This document shows positions 6,656 through 14,640 of a DNA stretch of 14,671 nucleotides, piece after piece. The translations under genes were made by a program, and so were the position numbers. Source of the DNA: JANNAT01 sp031422555 (GTDB lineage Bacteria > Pseudomonadota > Alphaproteobacteria > Rhodobacterales > Rhodobacteraceae); NCBI GenBank assembly GCA_031422555.1, contig JANPLZ010000155.1, positions 1 through 14,671 of the forward strand, read 5' to 3'. The notes beneath the pieces are model-generated. The model was not told the origin of the DNA. It worked only from the letters and a program-made list of their open reading frames with translations, and made no database searches. Each line of letters opens with the position of its first letter. Positions within the stretch are counted from its first letter, which is position 1.

Positions 6656-6714
6656 ATATTTACAATATTACAAATACGGCAATCTGTAAATATTCGCGTT
6701 CACAGCGCAACGCG
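6656..6714. promoter_or_regulatory. Divergent regulatory region with inverted repeats between scfR-like gene and sgaA
   Basis: A perfect 9-bp inverted repeat, ATATTTACA (6656-6664) and TGTAAATAT (6685-6693), is separated by 20 bp. The spacer holds a further TTACAAAT half-site (6668-6675). Next to it is CGCGTT (6695-6700) facing AACGCG (6709-6714) around 8 bp. RamB/PccR-type regulators bind paired TTTGCAAA-like half-sites, and the TTTACAA elements here are of a similar kind. I infer that this is the operator region for the divergent regulator, overlapping its own promoter. No clear sgaA promoter hexamers are visible. Confidence 0.5.
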
Positions 6715-6773
6715 CTTTCATTTTGCACAACGCCCGCCGCCTGCCATGCAGCATCCAATCGCGGAGGACGTCC

Positions 6774-7970
6774 ATGCGCACAGGTATCAACCATCTTTTC
6801 ATCCCCGGACCCACCAACGTGCCCGAAGCGGTGCGCCAAGCGATGAATGTGCCGATGCAAGATCAGCGCGCGCATGATTTTGGCGATTTGACGCTGGGGT
6901 TGTTCGCCGATTTGAAAAAGATTTTCAAAACCACGGATGGCCATGTGCTGTTGCTGCCCGGATCGGGCACCGGCGCGTGGGAAGCCGCGATGACCAATAC
7001 CCTGAACCCCGGTGACCGCGTGCTGATGGCCAGCCATGGCCAGTTTTCGGCACTGTGGGTCGATATGGCGCAACGGTTGGGTCTGGTGGTCGATCTGGTG
7101 GAATTGCCATGGGGCGCGGGTTGCCCGGTTGACACTTTTGCCCAGCGGCTGGCGGCGGACAGCGCAGGCGCGATCAAGGGGGTGTTTGTCACCCATAACG
7201 AAACCGCCACTGGCGTTACGTCGGATGTGGCCGCCGTGCGCCGCGCGATGGACGCGTGCCACCATCAGGCGTTACTGTTTGTCGATGGCGTCTCGTCGAT
7301 CGGATCACTGGCGTTTGACATGGACGGCTGGGGCGTTGATCTGGCGGTGACCGGCAGCCAAAAGGGCCTGATGCTGCCCGCGGGTCTGGGCATTTTGGGG
7401 ATCAGTTCAAAGGCGTTGGCGGCGTCAAAAACCGCCACGATGCGGCGGGCCTATTACGATTTCGCCGATCAGCTTAAACATAACGCGGGCGGCTATTTCC
7501 CCTACACGCCGCCGACGCAATTGCTGCACGGTTTGCGCAAATCGCTGGACCGGATACTGGCCGAAGGTCTGGATCAGGTCACCGCCCGCCATCATCGGCT
7601 GGCATCGGGCGTGCGTGCGGCGGTGGCGGCCTGGGGTTTGGATCTGTGCTGCGACGATCCGGCGCTGGTTTCGGATACCGTCACGGCCATCCGGGTGCCC
7701 GACGGCGTCGATGCGCGTGCCATGATGCGGATTGCCTATGATCGCTACAACGCCTCGTTCGGATCAGGCCTTGGGCCGCTGGCGGGCCGGGTGTTTCGCA
7801 TCGGCCATCTGGGCGACACCAACGAAGGCATGTGCCTGACCGCGATTGCGCTGGCCGAGATCTGTTTGAATGCGGCGGGGGCCAAGATTTCGTTTGGCTC
7901 TGGCGTTGCGGCGGCGCAGGCCGTCTACTCGCGTCCAATCGCCGCCATTTCAGCACTTGCGGCAGAATAA
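6774..7970 (+). CDS. sgaA: Serine--glyoxylate aminotransferase (serine cycle)
   Basis: A 398-aa class V aminotransferase starting MRTGINHLFIPGPTNVPE. It transfers the amino group of serine to glyoxylate, giving hydroxypyruvate and glycine, the step that regenerates glycine in the serine cycle. The pyridoxal-phosphate lysine is Lys197 in AVTGSQKGLMLPAG, Asp171 (LFVDGVSS) contacts the cofactor ring, and PGSGTGAWEAA (62-72) forms the phosphate cup. The length is that of the family. The ATG at 6774 is chosen over an upstream ATG at 6723 because GGAGG sits 7 nt before it and homologues begin MRxGxN. It is the first gene of the plus-strand operon, 23 bp before mclA. Closely related alanine--glyoxylate aminotransferase activity cannot be excluded, but the context favours the serine enzyme. 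Confidence 0.92.
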   Translation: MRTGINHLFIPGPTNVPEAVRQAMNVPMQDQRAHDFGDLTLGLFADLKKIFKTTDGHVLLLPGSGTGAWEAAMTNTLNPGDRVLMASHGQFSALWVDMAQRLGLVVDLVELPWGAGCPVDTFAQRLAADSAGAIKGVFVTHNETATGVTSDVAAVRRAMDACHHQALLFVDGVSSIGSLAFDMDGWGVDLAVTGSQKGLMLPAGLGILGISSKALAASKTATMRRAYYDFADQLKHNAGGYFPYTPPTQLLHGLRKSLDRILAEGLDQVTARHHRLASGVRAAVAAWGLDLCCDDPALVSDTVTAIRVPDGVDARAMMRIAYDRYNASFGSGLGPLAGRVFRIGHLGDTNEGMCLTAIALAEICLNAAGAKISFGSGVAAAQAVYSRPIAAISALAAE

Positions 7971-7993
7971 ACGCCAAAGAAAAGGACAATCCC

Positions 7994-8938
7994 ATGAGCC
8001 ATACACTTTTCCCCCTGCGCCGCGCCCGCCTGCAACGGTCAGAACTGGCGGTGCCTGCCAGCAATCCGTCGATGATCGACAAGGCCGCCGATGGCCCGGC
8101 AGATTTTGTGTTCCTTGATCTGGAAGATGCCGTGGCACCTTCCGAAAAAGTGCAGGCCCGCAAGAACGCCATTCAGGCCCTGAATGACATCGACTGGGCG
8201 GCCAAGGGCAAGACGGTATCGGTGCGCATAAACGGGCTGGATACCCATTACATGTACCGCGATGTCGTTGATATCATGGAACAAGCGGGCAGCAAAGTGC
8301 ATACCCTGCTGGTGCCAAAAGTCGGCGTTGTGGGCGATCTTTACATGGTCGATGCCATGGTCAACCAGATCGAACAGGGCTGCGGCCATACCACCCGGGT
8401 GGGGCTGGAGGCGCTGATCGAAACCGCCCTTGGCATGGCCAATGTCGAGGCGATTGCGCAGTTTGGTGGCCGGCTGGAGGCGCTGCACTTTGGCGTCGCC
8501 GACTATTCCGCGTCGATGCGGGCGCGCACCACCAATATCGGGGGGCTGAACCCGATGTATCCGGGCGATCAGTGGCATGCGTCGATCACCCGGATGGTGG
8601 TGGCCTGCCGTGCCTATGGCTTGCGTCCGATTGACGGGCCGTTTGGCGATTTCAACGATCCCGAAGGCTATAAAGACGGTGCGCGCCGCGCGGCGGCCTT
8701 GGGCTGCGAAGGCAAATGGGCGATCCACCCCAGCCAAGTGGCGCTGGCCAACGAGGTGTTTTCCCCGCCCGAAGCCGAAGTGACCAAAGCCCGTCGCATT
8801 ATCGAAGCGCTGCGCGCCGCCGAGGCGCAAGGCAAAGGTGCCGCCCAACTGGATGGCCGGATGATTGATGCGGCATCGGAAAAGATGGCCAATAACGTGT
8901 TGGTGGTGGCCGAAGCCATCGCGGCGCGCGGACACTAA
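7994..8938 (+). CDS. mclA: L-malyl-CoA / beta-methylmalyl-CoA lyase
   Basis: A 314-aa CitE-like lyase (MSHTLFPLRRARLQRSELAV start). It cleaves L-malyl-CoA to acetyl-CoA and glyoxylate in the serine cycle. In Rhodobacter the same enzyme also makes or splits beta-methylmalyl-CoA in the ethylmalonyl-CoA pathway. Visible family motifs are FLDLEDAVAPSEK (metal and substrate contacts), VRINGLDTHYMYRD (CoA-binding Arg), LIETALGMANVEAI (Glu metal ligand), LHFGVADYSASM (Asp ligand) and KWAIHPSQVALANEVFSP. It is close in length to Mcl1 of Rhodobacter sphaeroides. AAAGGA lies 7 nt before the ATG at 7994; an upstream in-frame ATG would start inside sgaA and is rejected. It is placed between sgaA and mtkA, so lyase and ligase are co-expressed. 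Confidence 0.92.
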   Translation: MSHTLFPLRRARLQRSELAVPASNPSMIDKAADGPADFVFLDLEDAVAPSEKVQARKNAIQALNDIDWAAKGKTVSVRINGLDTHYMYRDVVDIMEQAGSKVHTLLVPKVGVVGDLYMVDAMVNQIEQGCGHTTRVGLEALIETALGMANVEAIAQFGGRLEALHFGVADYSASMRARTTNIGGLNPMYPGDQWHASITRMVVACRAYGLRPIDGPFGDFNDPEGYKDGARRAAALGCEGKWAIHPSQVALANEVFSPPEAEVTKARRIIEALRAAEAQGKGAAQLDGRMIDAASEKMANNVLVVAEAIAARGH

Positions 8939-8950
8939 GGGGGGATAAGA

Positions 8951-10123
8951 ATGGACATCCACGAATACCAAGCCAAGGAAATCCTTGCCAAATTCGGTGT
9001 GCCAATGCCGCGCGGCGGGTTGGCCTACAGCCCGGAACAGGCAGGCTACCGCGCCCGTGAATTGGGCGGTGCGGCTTGGGTAGTCAAGGCGCAAATCCAT
9101 TCAGGTGGCCGCGGGGCCGCGGGTGGCGTCAAGCTGTGCCGCACCCCTGACGAAGTGCATGCCTTTGCCGCCACCCTGTTTGGTCGTCAGTTGGTGACAA
9201 AACAAACCGATGCCAATGGCAAAGGTGTTTACCGGGTTTGGGTGGAAGGCGCGTCAGACATCGCGCGCGAGATGTATCTGGGGCTGGTGCTGGACCGCAA
9301 ATCTGAGCGGATCATGATCGTGGCCTCGGCGCATGGCGGGATGGAAATCGAAGATCTGGCGGAATCCGACCCAGACAGCCTGCGCCGCATGACGATCGAC
9401 CCGGCCGTGGGCCTTTCGGAATTTCAGGCCCGCGAACTGGCGTTTCAACTGGGGCTGAAGGGCGGGCAAGTTGCACAGATGGTCACCATCCTGCGCGCCT
9501 GTTATCGCGCCTACCGCGATCTGGATGCGGTGATGGTTGAGATTAACCCGCTGGTCATAACCGGGGCCGGTGATCTGGTGGCGCTGGATGCCAAAATGTC
9601 GTTTGATACCAACGCGATGTTTCGCCAATCGGCCATTGCCGAATTGCGCGACCGCAGCCAGGAAGATCCGCGCGAAAGCACCGCTGGCGATCACGGGCTG
9701 GCCTATGTCGGCCTTGACGGCGATATCGGCTGCATCATCAACGGTGCTGGTCTGGCGATGGCGACGATGGACATGATCAAACTGGCGGGGGGCGAGCCTG
9801 CGAATTTTCTGGATATCGGCGGCGGTGCCAGCCCCGAACGGGTGGTCCGCGCCTTTCGCACTGTGCTGGCTGATCCGAATGTGTCGGTAATTCTGGTCAA
9901 TATCTTTGCCGGTATCAACCGCTGCGATTGGGTGGCCCAAGGGGTTGTGCAGGCCTACCGCGAGGTCGGTTTGAAAATCCCGGTGGTGGTGCGTCTGGCC
10001 GGCACCAATGTGGAAGAGGGCAAGGCCATCATCGAAAACTCAAACCTGCCCCTGATTTCCGCCGACACGCTGGCCGAAGCCGCCGCTGCCGCGGTATCGG
10101 CCCGCCCCAAAGCCGCCGCATAA
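8951..10123 (+). CDS. mtkA: Malate--CoA ligase (malate thiokinase) subunit beta
   Basis: A 390-aa SucC-like protein starting MDIHEYQAKEILAKFGVPMP. It is the ATP-grasp subunit of the malate--CoA ligase that makes malyl-CoA, the substrate of the neighbouring lyase. Motifs are WVVKAQIHSGGRGAAGGV (nucleotide-binding loop), VMVEINPLVI and LDAKMSFD (Mg-ATP ligands), and the C-terminal ligase domain with FLDIGGGASPERV, NIFAGINRCDW and RLAGTNVEEGKAI. Sequence alone does not fully separate it from succinyl-CoA synthetase beta (sucC); position after mclA and sgaA, away from TCA-cycle genes, gives the malate assignment. A GGGGGG purine run precedes the ATG. It starts 12 bp after mclA and ends 11 bp before mtkB. 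Confidence 0.9.
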   Translation: MDIHEYQAKEILAKFGVPMPRGGLAYSPEQAGYRARELGGAAWVVKAQIHSGGRGAAGGVKLCRTPDEVHAFAATLFGRQLVTKQTDANGKGVYRVWVEGASDIAREMYLGLVLDRKSERIMIVASAHGGMEIEDLAESDPDSLRRMTIDPAVGLSEFQARELAFQLGLKGGQVAQMVTILRACYRAYRDLDAVMVEINPLVITGAGDLVALDAKMSFDTNAMFRQSAIAELRDRSQEDPRESTAGDHGLAYVGLDGDIGCIINGAGLAMATMDMIKLAGGEPANFLDIGGGASPERVVRAFRTVLADPNVSVILVNIFAGINRCDWVAQGVVQAYREVGLKIPVVVRLAGTNVEEGKAIIENSNLPLISADTLAEAAAAAVSARPKAAA

Positions 10124-10134
10124 GGACCCCCGTC

Positions 10135-11028
10135 ATGGCAATCTTAATCACCAAAGACACCCGCGTGATCGTGCAAGGCATGTCGGGCCGCATTGGCGCG
10201 TTTCATGCCGCTGACATGATCAAATATGGCACAAACGTCGTGGGGGGTGTCACACCCGGTCGCGGCGGCGAGACGCATCTGGACCGCCCCTTGTTCAACA
10301 CGGTGCGAGAGGCTGTGGCGGCCACAGGTGCGACGGCCAGCCTTGTGTTCGTGCCGCCGCCTTTTGCGGCAGATGCGATCATGGAGGCCGCCGATGCCGG
10401 GATCAAAACCGCCGTCTGCGTCACCGATGGCATTCCCAGCCAGGACATGATGCGACTGAAACGGTTCCTGAAACGCTATCCGGTTGAGCGCAAGATGCGT
10501 CTTGTCGGCCCGAACTGCGCCGGTATCATCAGCCCCGGTCAGGGCTTTATGGGCATCATGCCACCCGGCATCTATATGCCGGGGCGCATTGGCATTGTCG
10601 GGCGGTCGGGCACGCTAGGCTATGAGGCGGCGGCCCAGATGAAGCTGTTGGGCATCGGGGTGTCCACTTCCGTGGGCATTGGTGGCGATCCGATCAACGG
10701 GTCGTCTTTCAAGGACATTCTGGAACTGTTCGAAAATGACCCCGACACTGACGCGGTGATGATGATCGGTGAAATCGGTGGCCCGCAAGAGGCCGAAGCC
10801 GCCGAATACGCCCGCGATCACATGACCAAACCGGTGGTGGCCTATATCGCCGGTCTATCGGCGCCAAAGGGTCGTAAAATGGGTCATGCCGGGGCGATCA
10901 TCAGTGCTTTTGGCGAATCCGCACAGGAAAAGGTCGAGATTCTGTCGGCGGCAGGCATCACCGTGGCCCCGAACCCGTCGTCGATGGGTGACACCATGGC
11001 CGCGGTGCTGGCGCGGCTGGCGGCATAA
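10135..11028 (+). CDS. mtkB: Malate--CoA ligase (malate thiokinase) subunit alpha
   Basis: A 297-aa SucD-like protein starting MAILITKDTRVIVQGMSGRI. It has an N-terminal CoA-binding Rossmann domain (VQGMSGRIGAFHAADM; GGVTPGRGG; VGPNCAGIISPGQ) and a ligase domain with GRSGTLGYEAA, SVGIGGDPINGSSFKD and IGEIGGPQEAEAA. The phospho-accepting histidine is His251 in KMGHAGAIISAFG. It pairs with MtkA to form malyl-CoA from malate, CoA and ATP. The ATG at 10135 is preferred to a far-upstream in-frame ATG inside mtkA; AAGGA, overlapping the mtkA stop, is the ribosome-binding site. It is the last gene of the operon, followed by two hairpins and the convergent glpK. Confidence 0.9.
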   Translation: MAILITKDTRVIVQGMSGRIGAFHAADMIKYGTNVVGGVTPGRGGETHLDRPLFNTVREAVAATGATASLVFVPPPFAADAIMEAADAGIKTAVCVTDGIPSQDMMRLKRFLKRYPVERKMRLVGPNCAGIISPGQGFMGIMPPGIYMPGRIGIVGRSGTLGYEAAAQMKLLGIGVSTSVGIGGDPINGSSFKDILELFENDPDTDAVMMIGEIGGPQEAEAAEYARDHMTKPVVAYIAGLSAPKGRKMGHAGAIISAFGESAQEKVEILSAAGITVAPNPSSMGDTMAAVLARLAA

Positions 11029-11049
11029 AGCAGGGGGGGCACACCCGAA

Positions 11050-11100
11050 CGGATTGGCATCGCCAATCCGGTAAGACTGAGTTGCCCCTTGGCAATTCAG
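11050..11100. terminator. Two tandem hairpins between convergent mtkB and glpK
   Basis: CGGATTGGC (11050-11058) pairs perfectly with GCCAATCCG (11062-11070) around a 3-nt loop. CTGAGTTGCC (11077-11086) pairs with GGCAATTCAG (11091-11100) around CCTT with one G-T pair. They lie 22 bp past the mtkB stop and 58 bp past the glpK stop on the other strand. Strong stems between converging genes suggest a bidirectional terminator, though there is no long T-run on either strand. Confidence 0.55.
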
Positions 11101-11122
11101 CCTTTCGCGTCGCGTGTTTGCA

Positions 11123-11160
11123 CCAAAATGAAACGCAATTTCAGATAAAATCTAGGGATC
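11123..11160 (-). repeat. Copy A of a ~38-bp repeat, just after the glpK stop
   Basis: CCAAAATGAAACG, then AATTT, AGATA and AGGG, occur here in the same order and spacing as at 12760-12797, with 31 of 38 positions identical and no gaps. The GAAACG/AATTTC part is itself an imperfect palindrome (TGAAA-CGCAA-TTTCA). Its distal end includes the glpK stop codon. It lies in the same orientation relative to glpK as copy B does relative to glpV, but no minus-strand gene follows it here. Confidence 0.7.
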
Positions 11161-12661
11161 AGACCATCATCGTGGCGGCAACCGCACGGCCCCAGCGGGC
11201 GTATTTGGCGTCACGGGTCGCGGTGTCCATTTGCGGGGTAAAACGCCGCTCCAGCGCCCAGCCTTTGGAAAACGCGTCCAGTCCGGGGTAAAGCCCGGCC
11301 TGCATGCCCGCCAGCCACGCCGCGCCCAATGCGGTGGTCTCAGTGACTTTCGGGCGGTCCACCGGGGCTGCGATGATGTCGGACAAAAACTGCATCGCCC
11401 AATCATTCGCCGTCATGCCGCCGTCGACGCGCAAGGTGGCAGCATCACGCGGAGCAGCACCGCTGGCCGCTGCCCAATCGGCGGTCATCGCTTCCAGCAG
11501 ATCGCGGGTCTGAAAGCCCACGCTTTCCAGCGCAGCGCGCGCCAGTTCGGCCGGCCCTGAATTGCGGGTCAGCCCATACACCGCCCCCCGGCAATCGGGC
11601 CGCCAATAGGGCGCGCCAAGACCGGTGAAGGCGGGCACCAGAACCACGTCCTGCCCCGGATCGGCAAGGTTTGCCAAAGGCAGGGTTTCCTTTGCTTCGC
11701 GGATGATTTTCAACCCGTCGCGCAGCCATTGCACCACCGCGCCCGCAATAAAGATCGAGCCTTCCAGCGCATAGGTCGGCTTGCCGTTCAACTGATAGGC
11801 GATGGTGGTCAGCAGGCGGTTCTGGCTGGTCACCATCTGATCGCCGGTGTTCAACAGCGCAAAACACCCCGTGCCATAGGTGGCCTTCAACATGCCGGGG
11901 GCAAAACAGGCCTGCCCAACCGTGGCCGCCTGTTGATCGCCCGCCACGCCAAGGATCGGAATCTCGCGGCCAAAAAGATCGGCGCGGGTGTGGCCAAAAT
12001 CGGCGGCACTGTCGCGCACTTGCGGCAGCATCGCCATCGGCACCCCCATCACAGCGCAGATATCGGCGTCCCATGCGCAGGTCCTGATGTTGTAAAGCAT
12101 GGTGCGCGCGGCGTTGGTGGCGTCGGTTGCATGCACCCGACCGCCGGTCAGCTTCCAGATCAGATAGCTGTCAACGGTGCCAAAGGCCAGATCGCCATGT
12201 GCTGCGCGGGCGCGGGCGCCGGGAATGGTATCAAGCAGCCATTTGACTTTGGTGGCTGAAAAATACGGATCCAGCAGCAGCCCGGTGCGGGCGGTGATCA
12301 TCGGGCCGTGGCCTTCGTCGCGCAGTTTTGCACAGATATCCGCCGTGCGCCGGTCTTGCCAGACGATGGCGTTGTGGATCGGCTGCCCGGTTTTACGGTC
12401 CCACACCAGCGTGGTTTCGCGTTGGTTGGTGATGCCGATGGCCGCGATGTCGCGCGCGGTGATGCCTGCCTTTTCAATCGCTGCCCGCGCCGTGCCCGCC
12501 GTGGTGGCCCACAGATCTGTCGGATCATGTTCCACCCAACCAGACGCCGGAAAATGCTGCGGAAACTCTTCCTGCGCGGTGGCTTTGACCACCAGATTTT
12601 CATCAAAGATAATCGCGCGCGACGAGGTGGTGCCTTGGTCGATGGCTAGGATATGGGGCAT
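11159..12661 (-). CDS. glpK: Glycerol kinase
   Basis: A 500-aa FGGY-family kinase starting MPHILAIDQGTTSSRAIIFD. It phosphorylates glycerol to sn-glycerol-3-phosphate with ATP, trapping glycerol taken up by the transporter encoded upstream. Motifs are DQGTTSSRA (phosphate 1), NAIVWQDRRT (substrate/catalytic segment), GVAGDQQAATVGQACF, ATYGTGCF, VPAFTGLGAPYW and the FGGY-type signature region RAALESVGFQTRDLLEAM with LRVDGGMTAND (adenosine region). The length is typical. The ATG at 12661 is chosen because it gives the standard N-terminus; an in-frame codon at 12721 would add 20 unrelated residues. It lies downstream of glpV but after a terminator, so it probably has its own promoter near 12760. 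Confidence 0.95.
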   Translation of the reverse strand: MPHILAIDQGTTSSRAIIFDENLVVKATAQEEFPQHFPASGWVEHDPTDLWATTAGTARAAIEKAGITARDIAAIGITNQRETTLVWDRKTGQPIHNAIVWQDRRTADICAKLRDEGHGPMITARTGLLLDPYFSATKVKWLLDTIPGARARAAHGDLAFGTVDSYLIWKLTGGRVHATDATNAARTMLYNIRTCAWDADICAVMGVPMAMLPQVRDSAADFGHTRADLFGREIPILGVAGDQQAATVGQACFAPGMLKATYGTGCFALLNTGDQMVTSQNRLLTTIAYQLNGKPTYALEGSIFIAGAVVQWLRDGLKIIREAKETLPLANLADPGQDVVLVPAFTGLGAPYWRPDCRGAVYGLTRNSGPAELARAALESVGFQTRDLLEAMTADWAAASGAAPRDAATLRVDGGMTANDWAMQFLSDIIAAPVDRPKVTETTALGAAWLAGMQAGLYPGLDAFSKGWALERRFTPQMDTATRDAKYARWGRAVAATMMV

Positions 12662-12759
12662 GTTGGACCTGTTGGCAGAAGGGCGGGATATTTGGGTTCC
12701 GGCGTCGGTCTGACCCTGCACCGCACCGGCAGACTGACACAGAAGGATGAGTATTTAAG

Positions 12760-12797
12760 CCAAAATGAAACGAAATTTTAGATAGATCTTAGGGTTC
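12760..12797 (-). promoter_or_regulatory. Copy B of the ~38-bp repeat; possible DeoR/GlpR-type operator upstream of glpK
   Basis: On the minus strand this reads AAAATTTCGTTTCATTTTGG within the repeat, about 100 nt upstream of the glpK start and just after the glpV terminator. TTTCGTTT elements are typical of DeoR-family repressor sites, and GlpR of that family commonly controls glycerol genes. This is an inference from motif and position; no regulator gene is in the window. Confidence 0.4.
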
Positions 12798-12817
12798 GGT
12801 GTTTTGGCGGCAGATAT

Positions 12818-12846
12818 GAAAACGGGCGGGGTTTGATCCCCGCCCG
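12818..12846 (-). terminator. Rho-independent terminator after glpV
   Basis: On the minus strand a perfect 9-bp GC stem, CGGGCGGGG / CCCCGCCCG, with loop ATCAAA (12846-12823) is followed directly by TTTTC (12822-12818). It begins 20 bp after the glpV stop. It should end most of the glpV transcript before glpK. Confidence 0.85.
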
Positions 12847-12866
12847 CGTCGCATCAATTCATAGGC

Positions 12867-14588
12867 TTACTGCGCCCAGGACTTGATCAGTTCGTCATAG
12901 GAAATCGTAACGCCCTGCGGCTTTTCGTTTTCCAGTTTGGCCACAGGGGATCCCGGTGCATCAAGCCACACTTGTGGATCGACAACCTCGTTCATCTTGG
13001 GGCCGATGTCGCCCTGGACGCCGGATTTCTCAATCCGCTCCAGCACTTTTTCCTGCTCGGCGCACAAGGCATCCAGCGCTTCTTGTGGGGTTTTCTCACC
13101 CGACATTGCATCGCCGATGTTCTGCCACCACAGCTGTGCCATCTTCGGATAATCTGGGATGTTGGTGCCGGTTGGCGACCATTGGATGCGCGCTGGCGAG
13201 CGGTAGAACTCGATCAATCCGCCCAATTTGGGCGCGCGGTCGGTGAAGTGCTGGCTGTCGATGGTAGACTGACGGGCAAAGGTCAGTCCAAAATCCGCCT
13301 TCTTCAGATCGACGGTCTTGGAGGTGACGAACTGGGCGTAAAGCCAAGCTGCCTGTGCGCGGTCGGTTGGAGTGGATTTCAGGATGGTCCAGGCCCCCAC
13401 GTCCTGATAGCCGATCTTCATGCCTTCCTGCCAATAGGTGCCGTGCGGCGAGGGCGCCATCCGCCATTTCGGCGTGCCGTCTGCGTTCACGACGGGCAGA
13501 CCGTCTTTTACCATGTCGGCGGTGAAGGCGGTGTACCAGAACATTTGCTGGGCAACTTCGCCCTGCGCAGGCACTGGGCCAGCCTCACCGAACACCATTC
13601 CGGCAGCCTCTGGCGGGGCGTATTTCGCCAGCCAGTCGATCGCCTTGGTCACGGCATAAACCGCCGCCGCATCGTTGGTGGCACCGCCACGCGAGGTGCA
13701 AGACCCGACAGGACGCGAGTTTTCGTCAACACGCACGCCCCATTCATCCACCGGCAGACCGTTCGGCGTGCCGATGTCGCTCATGCCGGCCATCGACATC
13801 CACGCATCGGTATAGCGCCAACCCAAGCTTGGGTCTTTTTTGCCGTAGTCCATGTTGCCATAAACCTTGGCCGGGCCGCCCGCATAGGTCATGTCGCGGC
13901 CGGTGAAGAACACCGCGATGTCCTCATAAGCCGACCAGTTGACCGGAACGCCCAAATCATAGCCGAACTGGGCTTTGAAATCGTCCTTGGTTTTCTGATC
14001 GTTGAACCAGTCATAGCGGAACCAGTAAAGGTTGGCGAACTGCTGGTCGGGCAGCTGATACAGATTGCCATCTGGGGCGGTGGTGAACTTGGTGCCGATA
14101 AAGTCGGCAAGATCAAGCCCGGGGTTGGTAACGGCAGCGCCTTCGCCTGCCATCCATTCGGTCAGGTTGCGCGCCTGCTGATAGCGCCAGTGGGTGCCGA
14201 TCAGATCACTGTCGTTGACATAGGCGTCATAGATGTTCTCGCCCGTCTGCATTTGGGTCTGCAGCTTTTCGACGACGTCGCCTTCGCCGATCAGATCATG
14301 CGTGACTTTGATACCAGTGATGGCAAAAAACGCATCGGCCAATTGCTTGGATTCGTAGACATGGGTGGTCAGGGTTTCCGAAGCTACCTTGATTTCCAGA
14401 CCTGCGTATGGCTTGGCCGCGTCGATGAACCATTGCATTTCTGCTTCCTGGCCAGCGCGATCCAGCACCGACAAAGCCCCGATTTCGGCATCAAGAAAGG
14501 CTTTCGCCGCCTCGATATCCGCCCAGGCGGGGGCGCCCGAGGCCATCAGCGCAAGCGCCATGGCGGTTGATGTTGCACGTAATCTCAT
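12867..14588 (-). CDS. glpV: Glycerol ABC transporter substrate-binding protein (GlpV-like)
   Basis: A 573-aa periplasmic binding protein. Residues 1-23 are a Sec signal peptide (MRLRATSTAMALALMASGAPAWA, cut before DIEAA). The unusually large size, with a ~35-residue helical lead-in before the binding fold (AGLEIKVASETLTTHVYE) and features such as YVNDSDLIGTHWRY, YQLPDQQFANLYWFRYDW and MFWYTAFTADMVKDGLPV, matches the GlpV group of the rhizobial/rhodobacterial glycerol transporter. Neighbouring glpK supports glycerol as ligand. A strong ribosome-binding site, GGGAGGA, lies 5-6 nt before the ATG. In known loci glpV is the last transporter gene, after glpD-S-T-P-Q-U, so those genes are expected beyond the right edge. 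Residues binding glycerol cannot be assigned from sequence reading alone. Confidence 0.88.
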   Translation of the reverse strand: MRLRATSTAMALALMASGAPAWADIEAAKAFLDAEIGALSVLDRAGQEAEMQWFIDAAKPYAGLEIKVASETLTTHVYESKQLADAFFAITGIKVTHDLIGEGDVVEKLQTQMQTGENIYDAYVNDSDLIGTHWRYQQARNLTEWMAGEGAAVTNPGLDLADFIGTKFTTAPDGNLYQLPDQQFANLYWFRYDWFNDQKTKDDFKAQFGYDLGVPVNWSAYEDIAVFFTGRDMTYAGGPAKVYGNMDYGKKDPSLGWRYTDAWMSMAGMSDIGTPNGLPVDEWGVRVDENSRPVGSCTSRGGATNDAAAVYAVTKAIDWLAKYAPPEAAGMVFGEAGPVPAQGEVAQQMFWYTAFTADMVKDGLPVVNADGTPKWRMAPSPHGTYWQEGMKIGYQDVGAWTILKSTPTDRAQAAWLYAQFVTSKTVDLKKADFGLTFARQSTIDSQHFTDRAPKLGGLIEFYRSPARIQWSPTGTNIPDYPKMAQLWWQNIGDAMSGEKTPQEALDALCAEQEKVLERIEKSGVQGDIGPKMNEVVDPQVWLDAPGSPVAKLENEKPQGVTISYDELIKSWAQ

Positions 14589-14640
14589 TTAATTCCTCCC
14601 AGAATGTTGAGACGTTGCGGTTTTCTTCGTATCGACATGC

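Noticed and set aside
6723..6773. N-terminal extension of sgaA from an upstream ATG
   Set aside because: The extension is unlike homologues, and GGAGG stands correctly before the ATG at 6774.
8039..9100. Minus-strand ORF of 353 codons across mclA and mtkA
   Set aside because: It is antisense to two well-supported genes and has no motif or ribosome-binding site.
8951..11028. Succinyl-CoA synthetase sucCD
   Set aside because: The fold and motifs are shared, but the operon with sgaA and mclA and the absence of TCA-cycle genes fit malate--CoA ligase better.
12972..14570. Plus-strand ORF of 532 codons opposite glpV
   Set aside because: The antisense frame follows the codon pattern of glpV; glpV has a signal peptide, a strong ribosome-binding site and family motifs, the antisense frame has none.
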